DNA of 64,000 nt from Fragum whitleyi (lineage: Eukaryota; Mollusca; Bivalvia; Cardiida; Cardiidae): contig OX411544.1 in the NCBI GenBank assembly GCA_948146395.1, positions 96,881,355 through 96,945,354 on the forward strand, written 5' to 3'. How positions within the stretch are numbered: position 1 is the stretch's first letter; every line of letters starts with the position of its first letter. The translations under genes and the position numbers were made by a program. Positions 33,526-44,106 of the stretch are shown here, one piece after another. Below the pieces are notes generated by a model. It was not told the DNA's origin. It did no database searches and saw nothing but the letters and a program-made list of their open reading frames with translations.

Positions 33526-33843
33526 AGTAAAGCACCACCTACAGGTGCCTACGTTCTGCTATAAGTGCTGGATGGTGAAACAAGAGCTGTGGGAGGACAG
33601 TGAAGTTGACAGTTAAGCTGGAGAGTAAACAGCAAATCAATATCGACATTGGAAAACACAATTAAATGAAAGTAAAGAGAAAAGAATTCTGGAATTCTGC
33701 CATGCATCATGATTCATCTCATTGGAAACATTTTCCAAAGACGATTCCAATGAGATATTGCAAGGTAGAATCTAGCACTTGAAAACACCAGGTATTATTT
33801 GTGATTTTGACATACGATCATTTTTTTTGTAAGACCTTAAGTA
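33526..33843 (-). mobile_element. H4 and H3 left-end fragments
   Basis: GCACCACCTACAGGTGC (33530-33546) is the H4 hairpin. CAAGAGCTGTGGGAGGACAG at 33581 is the H3 left end with a mutated inner repeat. ATTCCAATGAGATATTGCAA/ATCTCATTGGAA forms a local palindrome near 33710-33760. Confidence 0.5.
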
Positions 33844-35088
33844 TAAGAGGAACATGATGGTCCTAGATCGCTCACTTGCGTCTCTTTGACCCCTGGGACA
33901 TCACATTAAATAAATAGGCAGATGTCAAAAAGGAGATAATTTTTACATAAGATCAATACCATGGAATGTTAGCAGCCAAGAGCAAGACAGATATGCTTTT
34001 TCGCTCTTTGATTCTATGTAAAACGGGATGCACCTGGGTGGAGCCCAAATTTGACCCAAGGGGGTTGATATGAACAAACTTGGTAGAGGTCCATTAGATG
34101 ATACTACAAACTAAATATGAAAGCTGTCTGTCTTCTGGTTTCAGAGAAAAAGATTTTTGAAGTTTTCCTATTTTCACCCATTGTGCTCAGATGAGCTAAA
34201 AGGGATGCGCCCTGGTAGAGCCAAAATATGACCCCAGGGTCTTGATATGAACAAACTTGGAAGGGGCCCACTAGATGATGCTACATACCAAATATGAAAG
34301 CTGTGTGCCCACTGGTTTCAGAAAAGAAGATTTTTACAAATTTTCAACTTTTGATTCTATTTAAAAGAGTTGCGCCCGGATGGAGCCCAAATATGATCCT
34401 AGGGTCTTGATATGATCAAAATTGGTAGAGGTCCACTAGATGATGCTACATACCAAATATGAAAGCTGTCTGCCTTCTGGTTTCAGAGAAGATTTTTTAA
34501 GATTTTCATTTTTTTACCTTTCGTGCTCAGAAATGCTTAAAGGGATGCCCCTGGGCAAAGCCAAAATATGACCCCAGGGTCTTAATATGAACAAACTTGG
34601 TAGAGGCCCACTAGGTGATGCTACACACAAATATGAAAGCTGTCTGCCATCTGGTTTCAGAGAAGAAGTTTTTTTTAAGTTTTTTGCTCATTGATTCTAT
34701 GTAAAAAGGGTTGTGTCCGGGTGGAGCCCAAATATGATAACAGGGTCTTGATATGAACAGACTTGGTAGTGATCTACTAGATGATGCTACATACCAAATA
34801 TGAAAGCTGTCTGCCTTCTGTTTTCAGAGAAGATTTTTGAAGATTTTCACCCTTTTTGTTAAGGGTAAAGGGAAAGTTTAGGGTGGATTTCATTTATTTC
34901 AACAACTTTGGTAGAGCTTGACCCAAGGAACATCCCTGCCAAGTTTCATCAAGATTGGCCCACTGGCTTAGGAGGAGGAGATGTTTAAAGAAATTGTGGA
35001 CAACGGACGACACACGACGGACGACTGACAACGGACAATGTACGATCGCAATAGCTCACTGTGAGCACTTTGTGCTCAGGTGAGCTAA
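33844..35088 (-). mobile_element. Helentron-like H1 element, complete
   Basis: Left end AAGAGGAACATGATGGTCCT (hairpin with one mismatch), GATCGCTCACTTG. Six body units of about 160-180 bases share TGATATGAACAAACTTGGTA and GATGCTACATACCAAATATG. Conserved tail AAGGAACATCCCTGCCAAGT, and right-end palindrome TAGCTCACTGTGAGCACTTT/GTGCTCAGGTGAGCTAA. It lies in the intron between exons B and C, in sense with the host gene by the Helentron convention. Confidence 0.7.
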
Positions 35089-35434
35089 CTACATGTCCCT
35101 GCGTCCCATAACACCTTGTAAGAATTTGTATGTTTGATCCCCCTCTATATATATTTTGGATCCACCTTTGTATTATGTTGATAAAATAAATATATAGACA
35201 GTAATCATCTGGTACTGGAGTTCCAGCAAGAAACAAGATCTTGGATACCAGGGCACAAAATTTCTTCTCGACTAAGCTCTAGGAATGACGTCATTTGCTT
35301 TTTCTGTTCTATTCAAAATAATTTTATGCAGTGTATTATATCTTGACAAGTTCACTGGTTTGGGGGAGAGTTTATCAAATGATTGCCAACCATTTTTTTT
35401 TTAATTTCACTGAAAAGCATGAAAGAAATCTGTA

Positions 35435-35663
35435 TTAACCCTTTGCAGTTTAATCCCTGATTTTTACATATCTGTGATTTTATGATTGAGAAAACATTGT
35501 GATAAAAGAAGAAATTGCTTCTGACAAGCAATTTCTTCTTTTTCCACACTATTTTCTACCCTAAAGAATGGTTATTTTTCAAATTAAATCTACTTAAAAT
35601 TTTCGTCTGCTTAACCTTTGAATTTGGACAGGTCCAATATTTTGTAAAACAGAAAAGGGTTAA
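35435..35663. mobile_element. TTAA-flanked MITE, second family (inverted copy)
   Basis: TTAACCCTTTGCAGTTTAAT at the left, GTAAAACAGAAAAGGGTTAA at the right, central AAGAAGAAATTGCTTCTGAC/AAGCAATTTCTTCTT. It is the reverse complement of 24656-24884. Confidence 0.75.
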
Positions 35664-35687
35664 AGTTTAACAGCTTCCCATACTTAC

Positions 35688-35810
35688 CGTTTTCCTCCAC
35701 TTTATTTTTGATATAATGGACCCAGTTTAACTGTTCTTGAAACGTAAACCCAAACTTGTCAGTTTGTAACAGTAATAAAAAGTCAATGGCAACAGTTTCA
35801 GTCCAGGGTT
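35688..35810 (-). CDS. PPR-like gene, exon B (residues 116-155)
   Basis: Acceptor CCTTCAG and donor GTAAGTAT bound 123 bases: two complete Glu115, 40 codons, one base of Glu156. The peptide PWTETVAIDFLLLLQTDKFG then FTFQEQLNWVHYIKNKVEEN consists of two predicted helices. It is in frame with exons A and C. Confidence 0.75.
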
Positions 35811-36261
35811 CTGAAGGAGGAAAAAAGTTTAAGATAATAGTCTTTGACACATGGGATATAGACAAAATGATAAATTCCACACTAAAGGGAGTCCAAGACT
35901 CCTAGTTTATCAGTTGGAACTCCTTCCATTTACAAATAAGGAGTCTGATGGACTCCAAGGTTCATATGAGAAAATTTTCAAATCAAATGCACAGAGCAGT
36001 ATCCTTTCTATCACTTGCCGAAACTGTAGATCTTTTCACAACAAAAAATGTTGAAGAAAACATTTGACTGTATCCTGTAGGGTTTTGAGAGAAAACTCTT
36101 CTTCTGAAGAACATTGTAGACAAGCAATTTCCTCTTTTTCCACAATGTTCTCCCATTTTGAAAATTTGGCCTTTGAGCTTGGACTCCTTGATTTTATGTG
36201 TTATGAGTCCAGTTGACTCCTTAATCTCAGGAGTAAGTGTGAACCCCTGCATCCCTTGTCA
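35811..36261. other. Intron with AGTCCAAGACTCCT motifs
   Basis: GGAGTCCAAGACTCC, GAGTCTGATGGACTCC and TGAGTCCAGTTGACTCC recur, suggesting an old palindromic repeat; AAGCAATTTCCTCTTTTTCC recalls the second TTAA-MITE. No exon seen. Confidence 0.35.
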
Positions 36262-36440
36262 TTCAAGTGGCCCAAGAGGGTTTGTATAGCTGTAAACCTG
36301 CACTGGCTTTAATATCTCCAGATTTGAAAGAGAGATATTGTAGCAAGAGGCCCAAGAGGGCCTGTATTGCTCCACTGGCTTAAAAATCTGAAGATTTGAA
36401 AGAGAGATATTGAAAATAGAAGGTACCGGTAATGAAAGTC
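36262..36440 (-). mobile_element. Tandem left ends of an H7-like element
   Basis: CAAGTGGCCCAAGAGGGTTT (36263) and CAAGAGGCCCAAGAGGGCCT (36344) are two copies about 81 bases apart. The second has a perfect hairpin GGCCC-aaga-GGGCC and GCTCCACTGGCTT. GATTTGAAAGAGAGATATTG follows both. A later right end is not evident. Confidence 0.5.
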
Positions 36441-37066
36441 ACCAGCATTCAGAAGTAATTCTGACTTTTTCTAGGTTGAAACTGACTTATGAAGAAATGA
36501 ACCGCAATGGATTAATCAAAGTGCTGTCAGCACTGTAAATCGTGCAACATTGAGAGGCTGGGATAGTGTAATAGTTCGACAATCAAAAGTGCTCAAATTT
36601 GGACAATAGAAGTTAGTAAAATATTTGTCCAATTTGTGAGTTTTTGTCTTAACACTCCTTTTCGAGGACATCGAATTATATCCACTCAACTTGAGAGATA
36701 TGTCACAAAATATTTCCATTCAACTTGGGACTGAAGCCAGTTCAACTAAGATTGATTATCTAACATGCTACCAACTGCGCTATACGGTTAGACGTCAAGG
36801 GGGTAGAACCGGCATCAATTTGACGCCTGAGGGAAGCATTTATATAGAGGCAGATAATGGCAAATCCCGGTCATGTCTCTGCAGTGTATAGGCTCAGTAA
36901 CAGTTGAGATGCCACAAATTGCACATGAAATTTCAACAAAATTATTTAGCCTTGGTCCAGTGGACTGGAAAAGCCCTTTTTCGCGCAGAGAGCTAAAAGT
37001 TAGAACAATGGGGAACGATTTTATCCAGTTAACAATGACACAATATCGGACAAACAATATTTCGTA
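36441..37066. other. Intronic DNA, no feature supported
   Basis: CTACCAACTGCGCTATACGG (36769-36788) resembles the tRNA-like A-box region of the SINEs on the minus strand. No exon or RNA gene is supported. Confidence 0.35.
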
Positions 37067-37134
37067 GGTGTTGTTATAAAATCTCGCAACTACGGCTTGG
37101 GTAAAGCCGTAGTTACGATATTTTATAACAACCC
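37067..37134. repeat. 68-base hairpin
   Basis: GGTGTTGTTATAAAATCTCG, AACTACGGCTT and the inverted AAGCCGTAGTT, ATTTTATAACAACCCC form a stem of about 30 bases around a short loop. Probably a small fold-back element. Confidence 0.7.
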
Positions 37135-37154
37135 CGAAGGTTTATCAAAACGTA

Positions 37155-37410
37155 ACGGTAATCCTAGGCCTTAGCGCAGTTTGTAAGGCACCTGCCTCTC
37201 GTTTGAGAGGTCCCGGGTTCGATGCTCGGCCTCGGCAAATACCCTTTCTGACAAAAATGTCGCCCAACAATGGTTTGATATCACGAACCTATGTGATGGA
37301 GCAGCTGGAGGCTGGGCATGGGTGTTGTGGTAGTACTGGTATGAGAAAAAATAGGAATCCATGGTTAGGTGCTCCAGCCGCTCAATATGACCACACCAGG
37401 CGTAAAGCCT
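37155..37410 (+). mobile_element. tRNA-headed SINE, plus strand
   Basis: A box TTAGCGCAGTTTGTAAGGC and B box GGTTCGATGC lie about 35 bases apart at the head (CCTCTCGTTTGAGAGGTCCC between). The body differs from the 11691 family, but the 3' part AGGAATCCATGGTTAGGTGC then TCCAGCCGC..ATATGACC..GGCGTAAAGCC matches the shared domain of the other SINEs. This suggests different heads on a common MetaSINE-like body. Confidence 0.7.
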
Positions 37411-37419
37411 TATAGACCG

Positions 37420-37710
37420 ATCAAAATCAACGCAATGGCAAAGAAATATGTGCTTAAATTAGACTAGGAATAAACCATGTCAACTATAAAAGCAGACGAT
37501 TCCAACAGACAACAAATGAAGAAAGAACTCGAGACGAAGGAAAATCAACGCAATGGCAAAAGAAATATGTGCTACAAATAGACTAGGAACTATAGAAGCA
37601 GACGATTCCAACAGACGACAATTGAAGAAAGAACTCGAGACGAAGGAAAACGGAGAGAAAAGGAGGAATAAGGAAACAAGTCCCGTAACAACAATGCTTC
37701 ACACCCTCCG
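37420..37710 (+). pseudogene. Tandem-duplicated coding-like segment
   Basis: A block of about 114 bases starting AAAATCAACGCAATGGCAAA occurs at 37427 and 37542. The second copy is open: INAMAKEICATNRLGTIEAD then DSNRRQLKKELETKENGEKR..., a charged helical peptide ending at a TGA near 37716. The first copy has stops and small deletions. No family is recognised. Confidence 0.35.
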
Positions 37711-37896
37711 ATTTTGATTTTGATGCATTTGTCTCCATCATTAATCCGGGTTAATCGATCTGTCTGTGTAATCCGTCTCTATCTGTATATCATACAACAG
37801 CTTTGTTTGTATGACATCCGGGCAGTTACCGGATTATATAATCGGTCTGGGAGATAAGAATTCTATTTATAGTACAGCGGATATACGCTATTCCTT
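37711..37896. other. Intronic DNA, nothing recognised
   Basis: No repeat or gene identified; separates two repeat blocks. Confidence 0.3.
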
Positions 37897-38500
37897 TACT
37901 CAACTGAAAAGCCTGTAAAAAACACTGAAAATACTAATTGGTAATTACTTAAAACGAAAATTACATCAAATTATGTATAAGCCTATTCCTTTTTTTGTCG
38001 CAAAAGTGAAGGAGATAAAAAACATGTAGATTGTAACTGAAAAAGGCCGTTTCTGCGTTGTTTGTCTTGAACAAATAGCTCAGTGGATAACACACAAAAT
38101 GTAAGTGTCCAGTCTTGGTAAGCGTGGGTTTTGACCACGTGAGAATCATAACAGAATTTTATTGGTTGTCAACCCTACAACTGGTAATTGACCGTTCGAG
38201 AAAAAAATCAGAGCAGTAATATTGTAACTGCTACAAATGTATTATACAGTTAACCTATTGTACGTTTCAACTCCTTTACTCAACCGAAAATCATGTTATA
38301 AACACTGAAAATACAAACTGGTAATTACCAAAAGCAAAAATTACATCAAATTTTGTAATAGCCTCTTCTTTATTTGTCGCAAGAGTGAATAAGATAAAAA
38401 AAAAAGTTTGTAGATCGTGACTGAAAGGCCGTTTCTTCGGTGTTTGAAAACACATAGTTTTGCTCGAACACATTGCTCAGCGGATAAGGGTAAAAATGTA
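37897..38500 (+). repeat. Direct duplication of a SINE-like unit
   Basis: CCTTTACTCAACTGAAAAGC (37897) and CCTTTACTCAACCGAAAATC (38272) begin two copies of about 240 bases, sharing CACTGAAAATAC, AAAATTACATCAAAT, TTTGTCGCAA and AAGGCCGTTTCT. The first copy ends in a tRNA-like AGCTCAGTGGATAACACAC and GCGTGGGTTTTGACCACG. Spacing is about 375 bases. Confidence 0.55.
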
Positions 38501-38639
38501 ACGTCTAGACAACTGATGTGATTTCTGGAAAACGGTGTATATAAATCGGTGCCCGATTTAAAAATTAACTGTTATTAACGTTGATAATAAAATTTTAATT
38601 CTGGCGGTAACATACTAAGGTAGCATTTTTAATACTGGA

Positions 38640-38830
38640 AAGATTGTCTAATGACAACAGGTGTTTAACTGTCACGACTTAAAGAAGTAGAACCGAAAAA
38701 GGTCCACAACATTTCGGGGCACATGATCTTTCGCAATGTTGACTGAAGTTTCCTAATGAAAATCATTAGGAAACTTTGGTTAAAACTGTAGTAAAAATAC
38801 AAGGAAAAAAACTATTTAGATATCACTTTA
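38640..38830. repeat. Half copy of the GGACCC MITE
   Basis: GGTCCACAACATTTCGGGGC, ATGATCTTTCGCAATGTTGA and the palindrome GTTTCCTAATGAAAATCATT/AGGAAAC match the MITE at 33105-33517. The right half is lost. Confidence 0.6.
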
Positions 38831-38832
38831 AA

Positions 38833-40313
38833 ACTAGAGGTCCAGAATGGCCCTAAACCTCTCACCTAAATTTTATTGATCTAGTGGATCTCACCCAATC
38901 CAAATTTCTTGAACAATTTTAGAAGGTTATCCAAGAAACATTCTGGTACAGTCTCATTGAAATGGATCCAAAGGCTCATGAGGAGATATTGTTCGAAGAT
39001 TTCGGACTCAAAATAAGCCCCGCCCTGCCAGGTCCATATTTGAGGGTCAATCCAAATTTCTTGAACAACTTTACAAGAGGGTCACCCAAGGAACATTCTG
39101 GTAAAGTTACATTGAAATCAGCCTAATGGTTCAGGAGATGTCGTTCAAAGATTTCAGGGTCAAAATAAGCTCCACCCTGATGCCCATATTTGGGGGTCAA
39201 TCCAAATTTCTTGAACAACTTTAAAAAAAGGTCACCCAAGGAATATTCTGGTAATGTTACATTGAAAACGGCCCAATGGTTCAAGGGAAGATAATTTTCA
39301 AAGATTTCGGGGTCAAAATAAGCCCCACCCTGCCATGCCCAAAGTAATTGGCCAAACCAAATTTCTTGAATAACTTTAGAAAAGGGTCACCCAAGGAACA
39401 TTTTTGTAAAGTTTCATTGAAATTGGCCCAATGGTTCAGGAGGAAATAATGTTCAAAGATATCAGGGTCAAAAAAAGCCCCACCCTGCTACGCCCATATT
39501 TGGCTGGTCAATCCAAATTTCTTCAACAACCTTAGAAGAGGATCACCCAAGAAACATTCTGGAAAAGTTTCATTGAAATCGGCCCAATGGTTCAGGAGGA
39601 GATGTTGTTCAAAGATTTTGGGGTCAAAATAAGCCCGCCATGCTACGCCCATATTTGGAGGTCAATCCAAATTTCTTGAATAACTTTAGAAGAGGGTCAC
39701 CCAAGAAACATTCTTGAAAATTTTCATTGAAATCGGCCCAATGGTTCAGGAGGAGATGTTGTCCAAAGATTTTGGGGCCAAATTAACCACGACCTGCCAC
39801 ACCCATATTTTGGGGTCAATCCAAATTTTTTAAACAACTTTATAAGAGGGTCACCTAAGGAACATTCTGGTAAAGTTTCATTGAAATTGGCTCAATGGTT
39901 CAGGAGGAGATGTTGTTCAAAGATTTTGGGATCAAAATAAGCCCCACCCTGCAACGACCATATTTGGGGGTCAATCCAAATTTCTTGAACTACTTCAAAA
40001 GAGGGTCACCCAAGAAACATTCTTGAAAAGTTTCATAGAAATCCGCCCAATGGTTCAGGAGGAGATGTTGTTCAAAGATTTCGGGGTCAAAATAAGCCCC
40101 GCCCTGCCACACCCATATTTGGGGGTCAATCCAAATTTTTTGAACAACTTTTAAAGAGGGTCACCCAAGGAACATTCTGGCCAAGTTTCGTCAAAATCCA
40201 CCAATTGGTTTAGGAGGAGATGTTTAAAGAAAAGTTTACGCACACACGCACACACACACGACGGACACCCCGCCATTACAATTGCTGGCTGGCCTTCGGC
40301 CAATGGAGCTAAA
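38833..40313 (-). mobile_element. Helentron-like H2 element with nine 154-base units
   Basis: Left end CTAGAGGTCCAGAATGGCCC with a weak hairpin, then CTCTCACCTAA. Nine tandem units start near 38907, 39057, 39208, 39361, 39517, 39673, 39828, 39982 and 40137 (spacing 150-156), each with TTTCTTGAACAACTTTAGAA, AGGGTCACCCAAGGAACATT and GGCCCAATGGTTCAGGAGGA. Right end ACACACGACGGACACCCCGC..TTCGGCCAATGGAGCTAA. Non-coding. Terminal repeats are not complementary to each other. Confidence 0.75.
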
Positions 40314-40544
40314 AATACTAAAATTCTAATAGAGTCCCATGCCTGAACAATTCCCCACAACCCTATTCCGAGGTTGAAATCAACCATTTTTGATGTGATA
40401 TTACAAAAATTTGAACCCTCTAATAAAGGCCTATACCCACACAATCATGGTCACTTTAAATTCAAAAGATGTTTTATAACCCTTTTCCTAAATCAAATGG
40501 TAATATTTTGCCTGTATTATGGTCCTTAAACTTGTCCGAAGATA

Positions 40545-40880
40545 AGTAAGAAAATTCTTTTATTTCCACATGCCTGAAAAAAGAACCTGAAACTTGTCCA
40601 AGGATAAGTTAAGAACATTCCTTATTTCCACATGCCTAAAAAAAGATCCTGAAACTTGTCCAAGGATAAGTAAGAAAATTCTTTTATTTCCACATGCCTG
40701 AAGCAGGTTCTCAATCTTGTACAAGGATAAGTAAGAAAATTCTATTATTTCCACATGCCTGAAGCAGGTCCTAAAACTTGTACAAGGATAAGTAAGAAAT
40801 TCTTTATTTCCACATGCCTGAAGCAGGTCCTCAATCTTGTACAAGGATAAGTAAGAAAATTCTTTATTTCCCCACACCTT
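40545..40880. repeat. Minisatellite, unit about 61 bases
   Basis: About six copies of TTTATTTCCACATGCCTGAA plus CTTGTACAAGGATAAGTAAG. The unit contains stops in some frames but leaves one minus frame open by repetition; not considered a gene. Confidence 0.85.
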
Positions 40881-40884
40881 GGCC

Positions 40885-41116
40885 AAGGGTTATAAAACTT
40901 TTCTCAGGCTCATGCTCAATTTCCTCAAATTTTAGATTAAAATAAATGCATGAAAATAAAAAAATAATATTAATAAGTTGTTATCTATAACAACTTGTTA
41001 ATATTATCTTTTATTTAAATACATTGAAATCAGTATTTAAACAGAATTACGGCTTTAATTCTAAATTGAAATTTGAGAAAATTTTGAACTCATTCTGAGA
41101 AAAGTTTCATAACCTC
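40885..41116. mobile_element. Palindromic MITE (GGTTATAAAACTTTTCTCAG ends)
   Basis: Left GGTTATAAAACTTTTCTCAG and right CTGAGAAAAGTTTCATAACC are inverted. The subterminal CAATTTCCTCAAATTT/AAATTTGAGAAAATTT and central TAACAAGTTGTTA-type palindrome near 40975 extend the fold. It directly precedes exon A in the intron. Confidence 0.7.
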
Positions 41117-41144
41117 GAGCCCTATAAAAGATCTTCAAACTTAC

Positions 41145-41365
41145 CTTCATGATCTCTCAGTGTCATCAAGTAATAGAAATGGGGCGGTGTATACGAATAT
41201 CCTGTCAATGCATCAAGATGCTCACGGTACGATCTTTTCTGTGTGATAAAACGATCTTTGTCAAAAAAATTAAACCTTTTCCAGATACTTGCTGTTGGCC
41301 AGTCCTTTCTCTCTGGAAATACCTGTACATGATCGAATACAAATCTTTCGCTGGTATATGAATTT
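41145..41365 (-). CDS. PPR-like gene, exon A (residues 42-114)
   Basis: The largest exon: 221 bases between acceptor TTTTTCAG and donor GTAAGTTT. One base completes Glu41, 73 codons, one base of Glu115. The peptide begins NSYTSERFVFDHVQVFPERK and includes DWPTASIWKRFNFFDKDRF and YSYTPPHFYYLMTLRDHE. Rich in aromatic residues; I do not recognise this N-terminal domain. Two other frames on this strand are open but stop within the exon or lack splice phase. Confidence 0.75.
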
Positions 41366-42210
41366 CTGAAAAATGAAATAGGTAAATAGGTAACATGAGT
41401 TTGGAATTTTTCTTAATAAAAAATCAATGTCTATTCTTGAGCACACCCTTGCGTCATTCATCCATTTTTTTTTTCTGAATGGGGCTAGAATTCAAAAGCA
41501 GCCGTGCCAATCTCATGGTGCACATCATTCTCGGCATTTTTTTTTAATCCAAAAATTTAAAGATCCAAGATGATCCTCATTTTCTTCCTTAAACATCAAT
41601 TTTAGTTCAATGATAAACGAAAGAAATAAATCTCCACGGAAAAGCATTTTTCAAATTGATGTATCGGCCCTAAAATGAACCTTTTCAAAGTGTTTGAGAT
41701 AGTCCCTTTTAACCGAAAGTAAACACAAATAATTGCGGCGATCATCATGTGCTATTTACAATATTATTTGAAATACATTCACTAATACATACAGTAAACA
41801 TGGATGCTATGTGTAAGTTATTGAGTTCCATGTTATAAATGATAAAATTTACGAGTGTATTTTAATTCAGTCTATTGAAATTACAAATAAATCTTGTGTA
41901 AATTCCAGATATTCCAAAGTACCTATAAATAGTTTACATCCAAAGTACCATCAGTCTTTGTAAGTTAAGTGGGTAGTCAGGATATTTTTAAACAAGTTTT
42001 TACATACCACCTTTTTTAAAATTTTGCATTGGCAAGGAAAATAAACAAGTACAATTTTAAATTGACTTATACATATTTTTTTTTCAACAAAAAAGATTTG
42101 ACCCCTTATTTTAGAAAATGGCCCCTAATTAAAGCATTGAAGGGGCCATACGGCCCATCCATTTTCATTTCTAGAATGAACCCTGAAAAAATATCCCTCA
42201 AGCCATTCTC
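41366..42210. other. Intron 1, AT-rich part
   Basis: No exon or repeat family recognised, apart from AT-rich simple stretches. Confidence 0.35.
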
Positions 42211-42300
42211 TCGACCATCCGTACATTCATCCATACATCGATCCATCCATCAATCCATCCATCCATCCACCCATCCATCCATGCATCGATCCAGCCAACC
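42211..42300. repeat. CATC microsatellite
   Basis: About twenty ATCC/ATCG tetranucleotides (CATCCATCCATCCATCCACC and variants). Simple sequence. Confidence 0.9.
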
Positions 42301-42409
42301 AACCAAAAGCTATTTAGGACAATCTAAAGTGCTTCAAGTACTGAATGCACTACTTGTCAAAGAAAATCTATGAATATAGTTTTAGAAGGATATACTGGTG
42401 TTATAGATG

Positions 42410-42740
42410 AAACTCAGACGACACATGTGTGCAGACTGATCTTGATCTAAACATCATGCCAAAGCAGTTATAATCCAAATTCCAAATGAAGTTGAAGTTC
42501 TGATCCGCGAATAACAATTTTACCCTTATTTTCAAAGATAGTTGACCTGGTTTCAAATAAAACATGATGAAAAATTAAATTCAAGGTTTTTTTAAGGACT
42601 TAAGGTCGTTTTTAAGGGTTTTATAAGGCTCAGGTCAGTTTTCACGAGTTTCATAAGGCTAAGATCAAATTCAAGGGTTTTTCAAGACCTGTGCGCAAAG
42701 CAGGAATATTCCGGGTTCAGCATGATAAGGGTTAAGTTTG
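42410..42740. repeat. Fragments of the TTAA-MITE family
   Basis: GTGTGCAGACTGATCTTGAT, CATGCCAAAGCAGTTATAAT and the end AATATTCCGGGTTCAGCATG then ATAAGGGTTAAG match the family at 15108 and 18453. AAGGTCGTTTTTAAGGGTTT-like repeats fill the middle. Confidence 0.5.
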
Positions 42741-43380
42741 CAAACAGATAGACAGACGGACAGAACACTGTCTTAAGTATTTCTCCATTCATACTTATAC
42801 TTTTAATAAGCTATAAACATCTACAGTGTTTCTAGCACAAAGCAATACAATGAGAGAACATTTTAACAAAGATCATGAACATTCAATTCTGTTAATTAAT
42901 ACCTGACAAAAAACATAGAGTTAAGAGAATAAATGATCGTAGCTATAACAATATTTTTTCAGTAAAGAAAATTTAATGAATAAAATTCAATTCTATTCAA
43001 GCAAGACAGTATTCATTGTCTACGCGGATTAAGCATTTATATATTCATAAAATATATACATCATCAATGAAACATCTATGGGGAAATATTTCTACTTTTG
43101 TGTGCAAAATAAATAAACTTGGCTAACTTAACGATACTTTTTTTTGAAGTCATTTGGAACAGACTTTGAAATTTATGCAGTGATGGCCAGTGACAATAAA
43201 AGGGTTTCAAATATTTTCTTCTGATGTCTGAGAATTTCGGACAAACTAATACAAAATGATATTCACTTTCTACCATGTTCATTTGACAGTTATTGCATAT
43301 AAGGTTTTAATGATTAATATTATCATGTCGGCCCTTTTCAATAAATAAATTGTGCAAAGAAGTTCTTAATTTAAGTTCAA
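42741..43380. other. Intron 1, nothing recognised
   Basis: AT-rich. GACATCAGAAGAAAATATTT-type sequence on the minus strand near 43210 is open for about 65 codons but lacks splice support. Confidence 0.3.
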
Positions 43381-43673
43381 TTGATTGACTGATTGAATGG
43401 AGTTTAACACTACTTTCAACAATTTTCAGTTATATTGTGACGCCTGGAGTACCTAACAACGGATTCCTGGTATTTCTCTCACAAGTACAACCATCACATC
43501 CTTTCCTAGCTTCCAGCTGCTTTCTAACATAGGTCTGACTACGATTTTCAACCCATTGGTGAGAGACAAAAAATTCAGAAAGAATGAGTGCTGCCATCGG
43601 GGATTGAACACAGGACTTCTATATTGACAGTCTGACGCGCTACCAACTTCGCTATGACAGCAGCCCTTCTCCA
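43381..43673 (-). mobile_element. SINE, near full length
   Basis: The most complete copy of the family. On the minus strand the tRNA head reads TCATAGCGAAGTTGGTAGCG (A box), then GTCAGACTGTCAATATAGAA, B box GTGTTCAATCCCCG, body ATCCGTTGTTAGGTACTCCA and a CAAT tail. Point mutations spoil both boxes, so it is probably inactive. Confidence 0.8.
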
Positions 43674-43703
43674 TTCAAAATCAGTCATTTATGACTACAC
43701 CAG

Positions 43704-43915
43704 CAGGGATCATTTTTGGGCGAGATCTGTGTAAATTCTCTCATTTTTCTGCCAGAAATCTCATTCAAATTAACTAAATGAGAGAAAAATCTCACAGCAA
43801 ATATCTTTTTTACAAAGGATTTGGTTCAATTTGCCATTGAAAACTTGGTATTTCTCATAACTTCCAAATGAATGAGATTTTTTGCACATAAAATTCTGAG
43901 CCAGAATTATCCCTG
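43704..43915. mobile_element. Short hAT-like MITE
   Basis: CAGGGATCATTTTTGG and the inverted CCAGAATTATCCCTG ends. CACCAG flanks on both sides (43698-43703, 43916-43921). The interior has AAATCTCATTC/GAATGAGATTT inverted motifs. Confidence 0.55.
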
Positions 43916-44106
43916 CACCAGTAATTGTTATGTATTGACAATAGTGTGACCGAGTATCAAACAACTATTGTTTAAAGTGCAGCAGTGGGTTATTAATGTT
44001 AATAATATGATCAACGCCGCGAGAGTGAAGTAACCCAGTTGAATATTTTTGATATCATACTGGTGTTATTACAGTAGTGGAATAAGAAAATTCGTGTAAC
44101 ATCTAT

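Noticed and set aside
40151..40444. 97-codon minus-strand frame
   Set aside because: Lies on the H2 right end and flanking sequence; no family match.
42029..42373. 114-codon plus-strand frame
   Set aside because: Half of it is the CATC microsatellite (HPSIHPS-like peptide).
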